A DNA stretch of 64,000 nt from Bacillota bacterium (GTDB taxonomy: Bacteria > Bacillota > Clostridia > Christensenellales > SZUA-584): positions 62,001 to 126,000 of the forward strand of contig JAEYLC010000023.1 in NCBI GenBank assembly GCA_023461435.1, read 5' to 3'. The notes under the pieces are model-generated. The model did no database searches, was not told the DNA's origin, and saw only the letters and a program-made list of their open reading frames with translations. The position numbers and the translations under genes are program-made. Of the stretch, positions 17,275-25,908 are shown piece after piece (position 1 is the stretch's first letter; each line of letters begins with the position of its first letter).

Positions 17275-18297
17275 TCAAATGAGAGACTTCTCAAGTAATT
17301 TAATGAATTTGTGTATGAACTCATTTTCAAGATGGTAATACACTTTTGATTCCTGCTTTGTCACACCTACAAATCCACAGGAAAGCAGTATGCTCATGTG
17401 GTGGGACATGGTGGCGGCAGTGAGCCCAAGCTGTTCGGCGATTTCGAGATTGTACATGGGCTTTTTCTTTATGAGGCGGAGAATTTCCAGACGGCTCGCA
17501 TCTCCGAGAGCTTTTAAGCATCGCAGTGTCGTATTTTGATTAGATGAATCCTGATTGATGAGCAGAGAGCTTAAAAGCCCATAATAACAGCAATTTGAAA
17601 AAATCATTTGTGAAATGGGGAATGCCAGAGATGGGTAAACATCCGCTGTTTTAGAGAGGGATTTTTTCATTTTGCCGAACAACTCTGTTTTTTCATCTTT
17701 TCCCGCGTATTGAGCAATCAGCTTTTTCAGAGGAACACTTATTTTTTTCTGCGCCGCTTCAAAAGCCGCCCTGTTTGCATTGATGCTGTCAACAAGTTGT
17801 TGCAAGTGAATCTTGGGGCTGTTCATAATCTTTAGCAGCTTCCATTTTTCACTGTCGGATAATTGGCTTTTCTCAAGAATAGACATATGATCGTTATGAA
17901 TACTCGTGCCGCCATCCGGTGTAATTTGGTATAATTCGCAGATCAGCTCAATTATTTCAGCGTTAATATCACTGTCTTCGAATTGATCGATGGCCTGAAT
18001 ACGGCTTCTGTTTTCTGTCAGTATGCTTAATATTAACAGCAGCATCCCGGTTTCAATACCCTCGAAGAAAAGCGCATCGCTTATGCCCGGCGTATAATGC
18101 TTTCTGAATTCATGAACATAATCGTCAAATACCGGCATGTATCTCGAATAAAACTCATCTCCGTTTATGCCCATTTCATTGAGGGCCTGTACTGTTTCGC
18201 TTCTCATTTTATCGGCATTGTGGCTCGCCGATATGAGTCCGGCAGTTTCAAACAGCGGATCAAGCACATTATAATATGTTCCGGGCAAAGTCATCAC
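17275..18297 (-). CDS. ArsR-family winged-helix regulator with long N-terminal domain
   Basis: The 340-residue cytoplasmic protein has an ArsR-type winged helix only at its C-terminus (about 240-335): LKALGDASRLEILRLIKKKP, then NLEIAEQLGLTAATMSHHM as recognition helix and a KVYYHLE wing. The first 230 residues are helical and unassigned; ordinary ArsR repressors are about 100 residues, so this N-terminal part probably senses a ligand or mediates dimerisation. No obvious metal-binding cysteine cluster is seen near the HTH. The TTAGATNNNNATCTAA palindrome overlaps its own start site and is repeated before the neighbouring ABC exporter gene, which indicates autoregulation and exporter control. 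Confidence 0.85.
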   Translation of the reverse strand: MMTLPGTYYNVLDPLFETAGLISASHNADKMRSETVQALNEMGINGDEFYSRYMPVFDDYVHEFRKHYTPGISDALFFEGIETGMLLLILSILTENRSRIQAIDQFEDSDINAEIIELICELYQITPDGGTSIHNDHMSILEKSQLSDSEKWKLLKIMNSPKIHLQQLVDSINANRAAFEAAQKKISVPLKKLIAQYAGKDEKTELFGKMKKSLSKTADVYPSLAFPISQMIFSNCCYYGLLSSLLINQDSSNQNTTLRCLKALGDASRLEILRLIKKKPMYNLEIAEQLGLTAATMSHHMSILLSCGFVGVTKQESKVYYHLENEFIHKFIKLLEKSLI

Positions 18298-18314
18298 CTC
18301 ATATGTAAAACATG

Positions 18315-18366
18315 TTAGATTACTATCTAATCACTATATTATAATTCACACCTCGGCAACTGGCAA
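18315..18366 (-). promoter_or_regulatory. Autoregulated promoter of the ArsR-like gene
   Basis: On the minus strand, TTGCCA (18366-18361), 17 bp, and TATAAT (18343-18338) form the promoter. The perfect inverted repeat TTAGAT-TACT-ATCTAA at 18315-18330 covers the predicted transcription start. It is the same operator as at 17159-17174. Confidence 0.8.
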
Positions 18367-18400
18367 GCTGTTTTCAATACGGCAATGATAATGAAACATA

Positions 18401-18430
18401 TTGCGTTGATGTCCTCGGCACTGGTATAAT
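18401..18430 (+). promoter_or_regulatory. Promoter of the gamma-glutamylcyclotransferase-like gene
   Basis: TTGCGT (18401-18406) and TATAAT (18425-18430) are separated by 18 bp, about 29 bp before the start codon. The -10 is near-perfect and the -35 is moderate. Confidence 0.6.
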
Positions 18431-18458
18431 CGGCATAAAATAAAAGCGGGAGTTGTCC

Positions 18459-18854
18459 ATGGCCTCACTGTTCGCATACGGCACGCTTTGCAATACCAAC
18501 GTGCAGCGCCTTCTGTTCGGCAGAACGCTGAAAAGCTTCGAATATGTGCTGCACGGATACACGGTATGTCAATGCCATGACGGATTTTTCACAATTAAAG
18601 AACAGTCCGGCTCTTCCGTATCCGGCCGAATTCTTGAGCTTACCGATGAAGATATGGTCATCGCCGATGAATGGGAGCTCGTTCCGCTGTATGAACGAAT
18701 CCACATGCATTCCGGTGATAATACTTTCTGGACCTATATACGCGGCGACATGGCCGATGTGGTTGAGGATAATGCAGATGGCTTCAGCGCCTACACCGAA
18801 GAAGAACTGTTAGCCATTGTCCGTGAGTTTATGGAACAAAGGCGTCAGCCTTAA
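18459..18854 (+). CDS. AIG2-like gamma-glutamylcyclotransferase family protein
   Basis: The 131-residue protein has the family's N-terminal LFAYGTL nucleotide/substrate-binding loop and a DEWE segment at about residues 68-71 whose glutamate fits the catalytic acid. Members cyclise gamma-glutamyl amines to pyroglutamate or act on related amide bonds, but many bacterial forms are untested. The ATG at 18459 is preceded by GGGAG at 6 nt; a TTG two codons upstream is less likely. The last 26 nt overlap the end of the convergent tocopherol-cyclase-like gene. Confidence 0.8.
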   Translation: MASLFAYGTLCNTNVQRLLFGRTLKSFEYVLHGYTVCQCHDGFFTIKEQSGSSVSGRILELTDEDMVIADEWELVPLYERIHMHSGDNTFWTYIRGDMADVVEDNADGFSAYTEEELLAIVREFMEQRRQP

Positions 18855-19812
18855 ATCGCTTATGATTAAGCAGCATTTCGGGATTCAACATTTCAAGCCC
18901 GCCGTGCTCAAAATGTCCTGAGTAGATCGTTTCCGTTCCGCAGCAGAGCGATATATCGCAAATGCAGTTGACACTCTCCTGTATCTCGCGGTTCATGCCG
19001 TCCTTTGAAGGCGCCATGAGGCTGCCAAACGACGCGCTGCGCGCGATGACACAAAGCCTATAGTTGTTTTTTCTGAGCTCCACAGTGAGGCTGTCGTCTC
19101 CCCTGCTGATGCCGATCACCTTTCCGCCGTTATAGGTCGCGAAACGCAGCTGTCTGCCTCTCACATTCAGCACGGCGATCAGCCCGGTAAAGCGTATCTT
19201 TTTTATCGGAATTCTTGCGACAGCGCAAACAAACGCATCTTGACCGCCGCCGCACTGCAGCCATATCCAGCTTTCGGGGAACTCCTCTCCCCAGTCCTTT
19301 TCAATATAGCCGTCCGCGTCATCAAAAAGGAGCCGTTGCTCTTGATAACAAACGTTGCCCGATACGCAGTGCCAGAGGCTGATGATGCCATGATTGCACT
19401 GCATTTTCGGCAGGTACGAAAACGGCCCCATGATCGACGGCGAGACGAAATTCGTTTTTAACGGGATATGGCTTTTGTAATGCAGCTCGGCTGTCAAGCC
19501 GATTTCGGGCATGCTCAGATTCACTTCCTGATCAGAAAAGCAGTTGCCGCCTATGCATAGCTCAAGCCGCCGGGGATGGCAGGAAAACTCGCCGATCGGA
19601 TAAGGGAGAAAATAGCTTTTCGGCGGAGACCCGAATATAAGCTGTATAAATGCGAAATCCTTGCTGCTGTCAGCGCCGCGGAAAACGCCTGGAATGGCCA
19701 CAAATACGCCGTCTTTGCAGGACTGCTTGAAATACCACCCTTCAAAATACGGGCGGCTGGATGGTTTGCCGTGATATCTTGCGGGTGCAAAAGGCAAAAG
19801 GCGGTGGCCCAT
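18829..19812 (-). CDS. Tocopherol cyclase-like protein
   Basis: The 327-residue protein resembles the tocopherol cyclase family: an N-terminal YFEGWYFKQ motif, then GYIEKDWGEEFPESWIWLQ near the middle. It has no signal peptide or membrane segment. True tocopherol cyclases close the chromanol ring in plants and cyanobacteria. Bacterial homologues in Clostridia have no established substrate, and no quinone-ring pathway is seen nearby. The ATG overlaps the stop of the upstream FAD/Rieske gene by one base (TGATG) with GAGGAG upstream, so the two are translationally coupled and may act on a common substrate. Confidence 0.75.
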   Translation of the reverse strand: MGHRLLPFAPARYHGKPSSRPYFEGWYFKQSCKDGVFVAIPGVFRGADSSKDFAFIQLIFGSPPKSYFLPYPIGEFSCHPRRLELCIGGNCFSDQEVNLSMPEIGLTAELHYKSHIPLKTNFVSPSIMGPFSYLPKMQCNHGIISLWHCVSGNVCYQEQRLLFDDADGYIEKDWGEEFPESWIWLQCGGGQDAFVCAVARIPIKKIRFTGLIAVLNVRGRQLRFATYNGGKVIGISRGDDSLTVELRKNNYRLCVIARSASFGSLMAPSKDGMNREIQESVNCICDISLCCGTETIYSGHFEHGGLEMLNPEMLLNHKRFKADAFVP

Positions 19813-21314
19813 CAATCAAGCTCCTCATCGGCGCGCTCCAGCGGCTTGACCGCCGGATTCTCGAGTACATCACCCGTCATGGAAAACCGCGAGCCATGGC
19901 AAGGGCAGTCGAAAGAATGCTCCGCCGCGTTGTATTCGAGCGGACACCCGAGATGCGTGCAATGAGCCTTGAAAGAAGATGTGTGCCCCTCTTCATCCTT
20001 GTAAACGGCCAGCGCGCGTCCGTCTATTCTGAGCACGGCCCCTTCGCCCGGCTTGACATCATCAAAGCTGCCGATTGGTATGGAAGCATTGCCCGCCGTG
20101 AACTCATATACCGCCTCGCCGGCCTGTTTCACAAAGCCGCCGGCGGATGCGGCGGGCGAAAACCGCTTCGGGCTGAAAACGGCCCTGATATCAGTATCGA
20201 TAGCGCTCTTGTCCGTGATTTCGTCCGCAATCATCATCGAAGCCGCCGCGCTGTTTGTCATGCCCCATTTGTCGTACCCTGCCGCAACATAAATCTGCGG
20301 GCCGTCGTCGTAAACGCTGCCCACATACGGGATATGATCGAGCGTTCTGCCGTCCTGCGCGGACCAGCCGTAAACGGCTTCAGATTCGGGGAACGAGCTC
20401 TGTAAAAACGCGTTCAGCGGTTCAAGCCCCGTATCCTGTTGATCTTCCTTGGCCGTTCTGTGCCCGAAGCCGCCCACAAGCAGCCAGGGCTCAGTCCCCA
20501 GCGAATGCGACCGTACCGAACAAACGGGGTCTCCTGCGTTGATGTACATACCGGCAGGCCCCTGCTGTTGCGCGGCGATCAGATAAGAGCGCCGCTGGTG
20601 GAGCCGGACAAAGAAAAAGCCCGGAAACTCGAACATCGGATAGCCCGTTGCAAGCACCACAGCCCCCGCCCGCACCGGGCCTTTCTCCGTATGCACGGTG
20701 AGGCCGTGCTCGTCACGGTCGAGACCGACCGCTTTTGTTTTCTCAAATATGGGCACGCCCATTTCGCTCGCGTTTTTTGCGAGCGCGTACAGGTATTTAA
20801 GCGGATGAAACTGAGCCTGATCTTTAAGCTCCAGCGCACAACGCACATCGTAAGGAAGCTGCGTCTTTTTTAAGACCTGCGCCTCAATGCCAAGACGGTC
20901 ATAGGCGTTTTTTTCACTGATCACATCACGCTCTTCTGCTGCCGTCAGCGCGTAGACATATGAAGCCTGCGTTTCCAAATCGCAATCGATATCAAGTTCG
21001 CCGATGAGCGATCTGATCAGATTGAGCCCCGCGAGATTGGCTTTATAATAGGCGAGCGCCTTGCCATCGGACAGCTTTGAGAGCCGGATATCATGCTGCA
21101 CCGTGATCTTGGCGGTCGTGTGGCCGCTGGTGCCGCTGCCCACCTCATTCGCTTCAATCACTGCCGCTTTCACGCCCGCGCGTGCGAGCAGCAGCGCTGT
21201 GGTCACTCCCGTCATGCCGCCTCCGACGATCACGACATCATAGACCTTGCCAAGAGGCATTTCCGGAAAGGCCAGTTTTTCCGCGGTATCGATCCATAAG
21301 GACTGTCTTTTCAT
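19812..21314 (-). CDS. FAD-dependent oxidoreductase with C-terminal Rieske domain
   Basis: The 500-residue protein begins with a DAO-type FAD domain (dinucleotide motif VVIVGGGMTGVTTA at about 27-40, residues to about 370). It ends with a Rieske [2Fe-2S] domain: CTH at about 455-457 and CPCH at about 474-477, the CxH-X16-CxxH pattern. This architecture occurs in a widespread bacterial family of unknown substrate. I chose the ATG at 21314 because GGGAG lies 7 nt upstream and the FAD motif follows at normal distance. It is coupled to the tocopherol-cyclase-like gene. The electron partner is unknown. Confidence 0.87.
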   Translation of the reverse strand: MKRQSLWIDTAEKLAFPEMPLGKVYDVVIVGGGMTGVTTALLLARAGVKAAVIEANEVGSGTSGHTTAKITVQHDIRLSKLSDGKALAYYKANLAGLNLIRSLIGELDIDCDLETQASYVYALTAAEERDVISEKNAYDRLGIEAQVLKKTQLPYDVRCALELKDQAQFHPLKYLYALAKNASEMGVPIFEKTKAVGLDRDEHGLTVHTEKGPVRAGAVVLATGYPMFEFPGFFFVRLHQRRSYLIAAQQQGPAGMYINAGDPVCSVRSHSLGTEPWLLVGGFGHRTAKEDQQDTGLEPLNAFLQSSFPESEAVYGWSAQDGRTLDHIPYVGSVYDDGPQIYVAAGYDKWGMTNSAAASMMIADEITDKSAIDTDIRAVFSPKRFSPAASAGGFVKQAGEAVYEFTAGNASIPIGSFDDVKPGEGAVLRIDGRALAVYKDEEGHTSSFKAHCTHLGCPLEYNAAEHSFDCPCHGSRFSMTGDVLENPAVKPLERADEELD

Positions 21315-21412
21315 GGTGTTCTCCCGATTGTTTATGATCCTTATTCTGCCGCAAAAAAAGAAAACCATGTAAACACACGGTTTGTCGTGATTTAAAATGA
21401 TCAGTTTGTCGT

Positions 21413-22648
21413 CTATCGTTTCTTGTCAAAATCACGCATGAACATGTTTTTTCCCTGCATGAGCTTTTCCGTGCTGTCAAAGCCGAGACGCCGCAGCATT
21501 TCAAACACGAACGGATTATCCACCGGCGTTTTTTCTTCGGTGCGCGCGGCGTAATCGTTGACGTTGCGCGCGCCCTGTTCTTTGTCGATGATGATGCGCG
21601 GCCCGCCGACGCAGCCGCCCACACAGCCCATACCCTCAAGAAAGTTGGCGTCCAGCTTTCCTTCCATCACATCCTTGAGCATCGCCTTGCATTCGGGCAC
21701 GCCGTTGGCCTGTCGGGCATTCACCTGCAGCTGCCTTCCCGGCGCGACGCGTTTTACCGTTTCGGCGACGGCTTGGCTGACGCCGCCCGTGCGCGCGTAA
21801 AGGCGCCCGGCGGCGGACGAATGATCGCGCAGGTCCTCTTCAAGCTTACCGGGCTCAATCCCCGCCGCGTCGAATATATCGGCCATTTCGCGGAACGTGA
21901 GCACATAATCCACCGCGTCCATGATGTCCGTCTGACGCGCTTCGGCTTTCTTCGCGATGCACGGGCCGATGAAAACCGTTTTGGCATCGGGATGCAGATG
22001 CTTGATGGCGCGCCCGCTCGCCACCATGGGCGAAACCGACGGCGGCATATGCGGAATCAGCTCCGCGTATACCTTCTCGATCATGCCGACCCAGAGAGGA
22101 CAGCAGCAGCTCGTGAGCACGAAATCCTCTTCCTTTTTAATCGCTGCGTCGAACTCGAGCGCTTCCTTGAGCGTCAGTATGTCCGCGAACAGCGCCACCT
22201 CGATAAGCCCTGAAAACCCGAGCATCTTAAACGCGGTACGCAGACGCCCCGGCGTCATGTCCGCACCGAACTGGCTCAAAAAAGCGGGTGCGATTAGCGC
22301 ATAGACCGCGGTTCCTTTGTTGATCAGATCAAATATGGGAACGACTTCCTTGATTTCGACGAGGTTGTGCGCATCGCAGGCGGTGATGCAGTCTCCGCAG
22401 CCCACGCAGTTGTCCGCAATCACAACGTTGCCGTGCTCATCCCTTGAAAGCGCGTCATAAAAACAGACGTTCGTGCATTTTTCATCACCGCAGCCGCATT
22501 CGCCGAGGCGCACCACAGGCGGATGCGCTTTGGGATTGAGCAGGCAGTTGAGTGAGTGCATATCGCAATCGGCACTTGTCAGCGAATCCATATCGTTTTT
22601 AACCGATGCTGTCACAGCCCTTGCATAGAGTTCATCGAAGCTTGTCAT
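21413..22648 (-). CDS. [FeFe]-hydrogenase-like iron-sulfur protein
   Basis: The 411-residue protein has an N-terminal two-cluster ferredoxin-like part with Cys51/53/58/62 and Cys81/84/87/91. An H-cluster-type domain follows: TSCCCPLW at 179-186, GPCIAKKAE with Cys230, and EGMGCVGGCVGGP with Cys342 and Cys346. The usual motif forms are TSCCPxW, MPCxxKxxE and ExMxCxxGCxxGGG, so all three cysteine ligand positions are kept with changes around them. It could be a group B-type or other non-prototypical hydrogenase, or an electron-transfer or sensor relative. HydE, HydF and HydG maturases are not in this window. It overlaps the glycosylase gene by 4 nt. Confidence 0.82.
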   Translation of the reverse strand: MTSFDELYARAVTASVKNDMDSLTSADCDMHSLNCLLNPKAHPPVVRLGECGCGDEKCTNVCFYDALSRDEHGNVVIADNCVGCGDCITACDAHNLVEIKEVVPIFDLINKGTAVYALIAPAFLSQFGADMTPGRLRTAFKMLGFSGLIEVALFADILTLKEALEFDAAIKKEEDFVLTSCCCPLWVGMIEKVYAELIPHMPPSVSPMVASGRAIKHLHPDAKTVFIGPCIAKKAEARQTDIMDAVDYVLTFREMADIFDAAGIEPGKLEEDLRDHSSAAGRLYARTGGVSQAVAETVKRVAPGRQLQVNARQANGVPECKAMLKDVMEGKLDANFLEGMGCVGGCVGGPRIIIDKEQGARNVNDYAARTEEKTPVDNPFVFEMLRRLGFDSTEKLMQGKNMFMRDFDKKR

Positions 22649-23148
22649 AATTCCGCACCCCTTAATAATGTTAAAATACGCCGCCAGTCCTCCAAACGCT
22701 TATCAAACGGAATCGCGTGGGCCGGGCTGGTGGAGCCAAGCCGCTCAAAGGCGATCCCTTCAAACCTGAAGCCCGCGTATCGCGCAAATGTATTGTACGC
22801 CTTCTGACCGTTTAAAAATACATGCCTGATCTGAGGGTATGCCGCAAAAAAAGCCTCGAAATCGTTGACGACGGCGTTTTTGATATGCGCATCGAGGCTG
22901 GATTGCCTTTCGCAGCTTTTGATCACATCCCACAGCGCGATCCCATGGCGCAGCAGCATAGAGAGCCGCTCGTTGTAATCCTCATAAAAGGGTTCGCCGA
23001 GCAGCGCGCTCATGAGCCGCCAGAAGGCATTCTGCGCATGTCCGTAATACTGATGCTTCCTCAGCGATTCCTTGCCGGGTATCGAGCCGAGAATCAGTAT
23101 GCGGCAATTCCCGTCCACAACAGGATCGAACGAATAGATCGTGCTCAT
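22645..23148 (-). CDS. DNA-deoxyinosine (hypoxanthine-DNA) glycosylase
   Basis: The 167-residue protein belongs to the uracil-DNA glycosylase superfamily, hypoxanthine-DNA glycosylase branch. It has GSIPGKESLRKHQYYGH near residues 21-37, NAFWRLMSALLG, and a C-terminal LGSTSPAHA loop. These enzymes excise deaminated adenine (hypoxanthine) from DNA and start base-excision repair in the cytoplasm. It overlaps both neighbours by 4 nt (ATGA-type junctions), so it is co-translated with the U32 peptidase and the hydrogenase-like protein. The grouping probably reflects operon packing rather than shared function. Confidence 0.85.
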   Translation of the reverse strand: MSTIYSFDPVVDGNCRILILGSIPGKESLRKHQYYGHAQNAFWRLMSALLGEPFYEDYNERLSMLLRHGIALWDVIKSCERQSSLDAHIKNAVVNDFEAFFAAYPQIRHVFLNGQKAYNTFARYAGFRFEGIAFERLGSTSPAHAIPFDKRLEDWRRILTLLRGAEL

Positions 23149-25418
23149 CGCCGCACCTGCCCGGCAAGCTCACCAAGGCAGCGCATAACGATGTCGCTGC
23201 TTTGTTTTTCGTCCTCGTCAAAAAGCTCAACCCGAAAGTGTCTGACGCCCAACGCAATATGGTCTGCCGCGTTTGCCTCTGTGACGCGGCTGTGAAACAC
23301 ATGTGACTGACAATGCCGGTCCATGGCTAACGGATATCGGTTGCCCTTCAGGTCCTCAAGAAAGAACCGATTCTTTTTGCAAAGGCCGCAGCCGTTTTTG
23401 CCAAGAGCGCCGGAGAGCACACAGTGCCGCATCGCCATGAGTTCATACCGGGCCCACAATATCGCTTCGACGGGCGCAGGCTGGCCGTTTTGCGCTTGAT
23501 AGGCCGCCATCATCTGCCCGGTTTGAGCGATATCCAGCTCGGGAGACAATGCGACGCGCCCGGCCCCGAGTGACATGAAGACGGACAGGGCCATGGCATT
23601 GAGCGCATAGACAGTATGGTCGATAACAATGTCGTTATTCTGCGGATAAGCATGCACACCGCCGTGGTCGGTGACGAGCAGGCGCTCGCCTTGATACGGC
23701 CCGGGCATTTGCTCCAGCCTGTCCGTTTTCAGCCGCAGACGCGGATACGACGCTTTATTTTCAAAATACAGCTGTTCGTCGTCTGTATAGATATCTCCCG
23801 TCACGATATCCTTTACCGCGCTGAACTGAGCGGCATTGCGGACAAGCACATGCAGCTTTGGCGCGCTGCCGATGTCTAAGTATTGAACACGTAATTGTGG
23901 CTCATCGTAAATTCGAATAGAAGGAACAGCCGTGCGCATTGCCGTCAGCCGCTCGGCGGCCTCGCGGCGCAGCGCGTTGAGCGCGCTTTTGGCGATGAAT
24001 ATGCTGTCATCAGCGTCGATATCCAAAGCTTCAAGCTGATAAGCCGTATCGCCAAGCTTGGATATGCTGCCATAAAGATCGTCACGGGTTGTGGGCGCCG
24101 TCCGGCTGGCCTCCACGGGCTGACCTTCCGTCGTCGCTTCGTGGCCGTCCGCGTCTCTCAGAACGAGCCGGACGGGTTGTCCTTCTTTTGCGGTCAGAGT
24201 CCCCTTGACGGGCACGCGCCTCATTTCGCTGACTTGCAGCGCTTTTAACAGTGCGGCGTCGCCCGTTTTGACGACGCTGTCCGCTGCCGCCGTTTTCGCT
24301 TTCGCGTCGAGCTCTATGATATCACCGGCCTTTGCCGATGCTGTCAGTAAGCCGTTTTTATAAATTTTATTGCATATGAAGCCGTCGTCGTTGCATTCAA
24401 ACTTGATGCCGTCTCCCTGATTGAGCGGCGCCGACAGACGCAGCTTGATTTTGTCTTTGCCGATCGATATCACCTCGCCGAGCGGCGTGCCGCGGTGATT
24501 GGGGCGGTCCTTACTCAGCAGCGCCTCTCCCCTCACGTCAAACAGATGCGATTTTGAATAGCCGCGGTTGAAAAGGCTTAAAAGGTCGGCCATGTCCTGT
24601 TTATTAGGCGTTGGCTGCCGCCCTGACGCGCCGTCCTTCAGCAGCTTGGCATAAATTTTCGTCACCAGCCCGACATACTCGGGCGACTTCATGCGTCCCT
24701 CGATTTTGAAGCAGCCGATCCCAGCCTCCAGCAGTGCGGCGATATCTTCAAACACGCCGATATCTTTGGGGCTCAGCAGGTATTCGCCGTTTGTTTCGTA
24801 TTGTTTTCCGGCATAGTCCAACAGCTTGTAGCGCATGCGGCAGCTTTGCGCGCAGGTGCCTCGGTTGCCGCTGCGTCCGTTGGTCAGCGCGCTCATCAAG
24901 CACTGTCCGGAATAGCAGATGCACAGCGCGCCGTGCACAAATACTTCTTTTTCAACGGGACATTTGAGACCTTTGATCTGTTCGATATTCATTTCGCGCG
25001 CGAGCACCGCGCGCTTTAAGCCAAGGCTCAGCGCAAATTCAAGCGCCGCGTCGCTGTGGTTGTGCATTTGGGTGCTCGCATGGAGCTCGGCATCCGGAAA
25101 ACGGCGGCGAACCACCGAGATCATGCCGACGTCCTGCATGATGAGCGCGTCCGCTCCGGCTCTCAGCACGGCTTCGATATGTTTAAGGAAAGAGGCTGTC
25201 TCGCTCTCGTAAACCAGCGTATTGACCGTCACATAAACCCTGACGCCATAAGTATGTGCATAGTTGATGGCGGCGCTGAGTTCTTCATTAGAAAAATTGC
25301 CCGCGAAGGCGCGGGCTCCGAAGCTCTTTCCGCCGAGATAAACCGCGTCCGCGCCGTTTTGCACCGCCTGAACCACGGACTGCATGTCTCCGGCGGGTGC
25401 GAGAAGCTCATAAATCAT
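23145..25418 (-). CDS. U32 family peptidase-like protein with DUF3656 region
   Basis: The 757-residue protein has an N-terminal U32 domain (ELLAPAGDMQSVVQAVQNGADAVY-type start, then the cysteine-bearing ALCICYSGQCLMSALTNGRSGNRGTCAQ-type region near residue 165-195) and a long C-terminal part resembling DUF3656. Several U32 proteins are now known as tRNA or 23S rRNA hydroxylation factors rather than proteases; the long form resembles the RlhA type that makes 5-hydroxycytidine in 23S rRNA, but this is an inference. The start at 25418 is chosen because GCGGAG lies upstream and the family motif begins at once. It is first in an overlapping three-gene operon. Confidence 0.88.
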   Translation of the reverse strand: MIYELLAPAGDMQSVVQAVQNGADAVYLGGKSFGARAFAGNFSNEELSAAINYAHTYGVRVYVTVNTLVYESETASFLKHIEAVLRAGADALIMQDVGMISVVRRRFPDAELHASTQMHNHSDAALEFALSLGLKRAVLAREMNIEQIKGLKCPVEKEVFVHGALCICYSGQCLMSALTNGRSGNRGTCAQSCRMRYKLLDYAGKQYETNGEYLLSPKDIGVFEDIAALLEAGIGCFKIEGRMKSPEYVGLVTKIYAKLLKDGASGRQPTPNKQDMADLLSLFNRGYSKSHLFDVRGEALLSKDRPNHRGTPLGEVISIGKDKIKLRLSAPLNQGDGIKFECNDDGFICNKIYKNGLLTASAKAGDIIELDAKAKTAAADSVVKTGDAALLKALQVSEMRRVPVKGTLTAKEGQPVRLVLRDADGHEATTEGQPVEASRTAPTTRDDLYGSISKLGDTAYQLEALDIDADDSIFIAKSALNALRREAAERLTAMRTAVPSIRIYDEPQLRVQYLDIGSAPKLHVLVRNAAQFSAVKDIVTGDIYTDDEQLYFENKASYPRLRLKTDRLEQMPGPYQGERLLVTDHGGVHAYPQNNDIVIDHTVYALNAMALSVFMSLGAGRVALSPELDIAQTGQMMAAYQAQNGQPAPVEAILWARYELMAMRHCVLSGALGKNGCGLCKKNRFFLEDLKGNRYPLAMDRHCQSHVFHSRVTEANAADHIALGVRHFRVELFDEDEKQSSDIVMRCLGELAGQVRR

Positions 25419-25470
25419 TGACTGCTCCGCTTTTTTCATCAGTATACCATAAGCCTTGCGCAATCAACAT

Positions 25471-25498
25471 AAAAAAAAGACCGGCCTTTATGCCGATC
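25471..25498 (-). terminator. Terminator after the YjzC-like small gene
   Basis: On the minus strand GATCGGC and GCCGGTC form a 7-bp stem with a 6-nt loop, followed by eight T. It sits between the small gene and the U32 operon, so the two are separate transcription units or linked by read-through. Confidence 0.85.
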
Positions 25499-25506
25499 TT
25501 TCGACG

Positions 25507-25665
25507 CTATTCTTTTTCAAAATGCTGGTTTGCCCCAGGTGTCGGCGGAAAAGAATCGCCCTTGTCCAGCGTGACGCCCCTTCTGACGACCTGTCCGTTT
25601 TGGCTGACGATCCTATAATCACCGCTCTGCGGGGCTTTTTGTCCCGATTTAAACTGTTGCATCAT
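25507..25665 (-). CDS. YjzC-like small protein
   Basis: This is a 52-residue reading frame with tandem ATG starts (25665 and 25662) just after GGTGGAG. The product begins MMQQFKSGQKAPQSGDY and contains a GDSFPPTP segment near the end. That matches the YjzC family pattern of FxxGQKAPxxGxY, a central beta-rich part and GDxFPPT. The family has no known function. It has its own terminator directly downstream. The frame, ribosome binding site, family pattern and terminator together support a real gene. Confidence 0.8.
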   Translation of the reverse strand: MMQQFKSGQKAPQSGDYRIVSQNGQVVRRGVTLDKGDSFPPTPGANQHFEKE

Positions 25666-25734
25666 ACTCCACCTTTCTTTTTATCTCTGATAAGTATTTT
25701 TTGCGATGTACCGCAAATTATGTGATTTTTTTTG

Positions 25735-25763
25735 TTGTTATTTTTAAATGCGTATGATAAAAT
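25735..25763 (+). promoter_or_regulatory. Promoter of tRNA-Ser
   Basis: TTGTTA (25735-25740), a 17-bp spacer and TAAAAT (25758-25763) lie 17 bp before the mature tRNA 5' end. Confidence 0.7.
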
Positions 25764-25779
25764 ATGCTTCGCGTGACCC

Positions 25780-25871
25780 GGAGAGATGGCTGAGCTGGTC
25801 TAAGGCGCACGACTGGAAATCGTGTGTTGGCTAATACCCAACCGAGGGTTCGAATCCCTCTCTCTCCGCCA
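25780..25871 (+). tRNA. tRNA-Ser (anticodon GGA)
   Basis: This is a class II tRNA with acceptor arms GGAGAGA and TCTCTCC, discriminator G at 25868 and an encoded CCA at 25869-25871. The anticodon stem CACGA/TCGTG encloses CTGGAAA with anticodon GGA at 25815-25817. A long variable arm follows, and the T arm is GAGGG-TTCGAAT-CCCTC. It reads UCC and UCU codons. Confidence 0.97.
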
Positions 25872-25881
25872 CAATTTGTCC

Positions 25882-25908
25882 AAAAAGTCCGGTTTTGCCG
25901 GGCTTTTT
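25882..25908 (+). terminator. Terminator after tRNA-Ser
   Basis: AAAAAGTCCGG and CCGGGCTTTTT form a stem with a short loop (one mismatch), ending in five T, 11 nt after the tRNA CCA end. From 25909 to 26195 I see no gene; one short open frame there has no ribosome binding site. Confidence 0.85.
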
